This document shows, one piece after another, positions 63,181-64,000 of a stretch of DNA of 64,000 nt. Made by a program: the position numbers and the translations under genes. Where the stretch lies: positions 3,844,001-3,908,000 of the forward strand of contig OZ242340.1 of the NCBI GenBank assembly GCA_965208525.1, in the 5' to 3' direction. The stretch comes from VXYL01 sp965208525. Lineage in GTDB: Bacteria; Pseudomonadota; Gammaproteobacteria; Pseudomonadales; Azotimanducaceae. The notes below the pieces were generated by a model. It searched no databases and had not been told where the DNA came from. It saw only the letters and a list, made by a program, of their open reading frames with translations. Every line of letters starts with the position of its first letter. Positions within the stretch are counted from its first letter, which is position 1.

Positions 63181-63203
63181 GAAACGTTATAACATTACCT
63201 TTT
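63181..63203. promoter_or_regulatory. Zur-box-like operator between zur and the cobW-family gene
   Basis: GAAACGTTATAACATTACC contains GTTAT-N3-ATTAC, one base from a perfect GTTAT-N3-ATAAC dyad, with flanks GAAAC and TTTT. This matches the known gammaproteobacterial Zur box layout. It is 31 bases upstream of the zur start and 86 upstream of the GTPase start, so it could control both. Confidence 0.7.
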
Positions 63204-63288
63204 GCGATGGCAAAGAGCCGGCGATTCCTCGCGTCGCCCAAACCTCGAAGGCGATCTGACGACCAGGCAGCATTTGCAGGAGAACCAG

Positions 63289-64000
63289 ATGAACATGCCG
63301 CCCAAAGTACCCGTCTCCATCCTCACCGGCTTCCTCGGCTCCGGCAAGACGACCCTGCTCAATCGCATCCTGAGCGAGGAGCATGGCAAGCGCATAGCGG
63401 TGATTGAAAACGAGTTCGGGGAAGTCGGCATCGATCAGGCGCTCGTCATCGACGCCGACGAGGAGATATTCGAGATGTCGAACGGCTGCATCTGCTGCAC
63501 GGTGCGTGGAGACCTGATTCGCGTGCTCGGCAACCTCATGAAGCGCCGCGACAAGTTCGACTATGTGCTGGTGGAGACCACAGGGCTCGCAGATCCTGGC
63601 CCGGTCGCTCAGACCTTCTTCATGGACGACGAGATTCGCGCGGAGTTCTCGCTCGACGGGATCGTCACGCTCGTCGATGCGGCCCACATCGAGCAACAGC
63701 TTGGCCGAAGCGACGAAAGCACCGAGCAAGTCGCGTTCGCAGACGTCCTCGTCCTCAACAAAACAGACCTCGTCAACGACGAGGCCCTCGACAGGCTCGA
63801 AGCTCGGCTTCGGGAAATGAACCGAATGGCGCAGGTGGTACGCAGCGAGCGCGCCGACGTCCCTGTAGACACCGTACTCAACCTCGATGCCTTCAACCTC
63901 GACGACGTGCTCGAGCGTCGTCCCACCTTTCTTGAGCCGGAGTACCCGTTCGAGTGGACTGGTGTCTATTCGCTCGGTGTCGGTCGTTTCGAACTCAGCC
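63289..64000 (+). CDS. CobW/COG0523 GTPase, zinc chaperone type, 3' end outside window
   Basis: 237 complete codons are visible. Walker A is ILTGFLGSGKTTLLNRIL near 10-27, VIENEFGEVGIDQALV follows, and the metal-binding GCICC motif of the family lies in MSNGCICCTVRGDLIRVL near 66. The G-domain Walker B-like segment is YVLVETTGLADPGPV, and the guanine-specificity motif is VLNKTDL near 165. The C-terminal CobW_C domain is just beginning. Proteins of this group under Zur control deliver zinc to other proteins during shortage (ZigA/YeiR/ZNG1 type). AGGAG precedes ATG 63289. Confidence 0.88.
   Translation, partial: MNMPPKVPVSILTGFLGSGKTTLLNRILSEEHGKRIAVIENEFGEVGIDQALVIDADEEIFEMSNGCICCTVRGDLIRVLGNLMKRRDKFDYVLVETTGLADPGPVAQTFFMDDEIRAEFSLDGIVTLVDAAHIEQQLGRSDESTEQVAFADVLVLNKTDLVNDEALDRLEARLREMNRMAQVVRSERADVPVDTVLNLDAFNLDDVLERRPTFLEPEYPFEWTGVYSLGVGRFELS

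Overview
The window reads as a stretch of chromosome from a GC-rich gammaproteobacterium. The strongest evidence is the minus-strand block at 36196-42011 in the order infC, rpmI, rplT, pheS, pheT, ihfA, a MerR-family gene and tRNA-Pro; this order, with an IHF alpha gene directly after pheT, is characteristic of Gammaproteobacteria. No 16S rRNA or other species-level marker is present. The many oxidoreductases, CoA-handling enzymes and small palindromic repeats suit an aerobic, probably uncultured heterotroph, but that is inference.

Layout. 1-8.2 kb: a partial MaoC-like dehydratase, a TPR protein coupled to a large purple-acid-phosphatase-like enzyme, a GH32-type glycosidase and a nucleoside hydrolase. 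8.4-13.8 kb: a candidate defence island with a RecQ-like helicase, an unrecognised protein and a NERD-nuclease/SF1 helicase in overlapping frames, next to a frameshifted HsdR remnant and a FitAB-type toxin-antitoxin pair. 14.5-31.3 kb: accessory metabolism, including an IorAB-type molybdenum hydroxylase, a luciferase-like monooxygenase, a CaiB-type CoA-transferase, a phytanoyl-CoA-dioxygenase-like enzyme with a beta-barrel protein, a TonB-dependent receptor, a VOC enzyme, a GH26-like protein and a DUF3500 lipoprotein. 31.3-33.5 kb: a short segment bounded by inverted repeats of about 72 bp. It holds a lipoprotein and a peroxiredoxin-like gene with one in-frame TGA exactly where the redox cysteine is expected (W-TGA-P-P-C), followed at once by a SECIS-like hairpin; this is the best candidate for something new, a selenoprotein. 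33.6-36.1 kb: a ketopantoate-reductase-like enzyme and an acyl-CoA ligase.

36.2-42.4 kb: the translation/IHF block and tRNA-Val, whose 3' end is duplicated nearby. infC probably starts at an AUC codon. 42.4-49.6 kb: a TauD-like dioxygenase, two tandem tyrosine recombinases and a sparse region with inverted repeats and unrecognised small genes. 49.6-59.7 kb: uvrB, then a three-gene plus-strand set of a TPR/FG-GAP lipoprotein, a membrane pentaheme cytochrome c with TPRs and an ASPIC/UnbV FG-GAP protein. 59.8-64 kb: a zinc locus with a ZnuABC-like transporter, a Zur-like repressor and a divergent CobW-family GTPase, with a Zur-box-like dyad between the last two.

Three families of palindromic repeats fill the gaps between genes. 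In three places they reach into genes: one copy supplies a start codon, one lies in frame inside a coding sequence, and one obscures a lipoprotein start.
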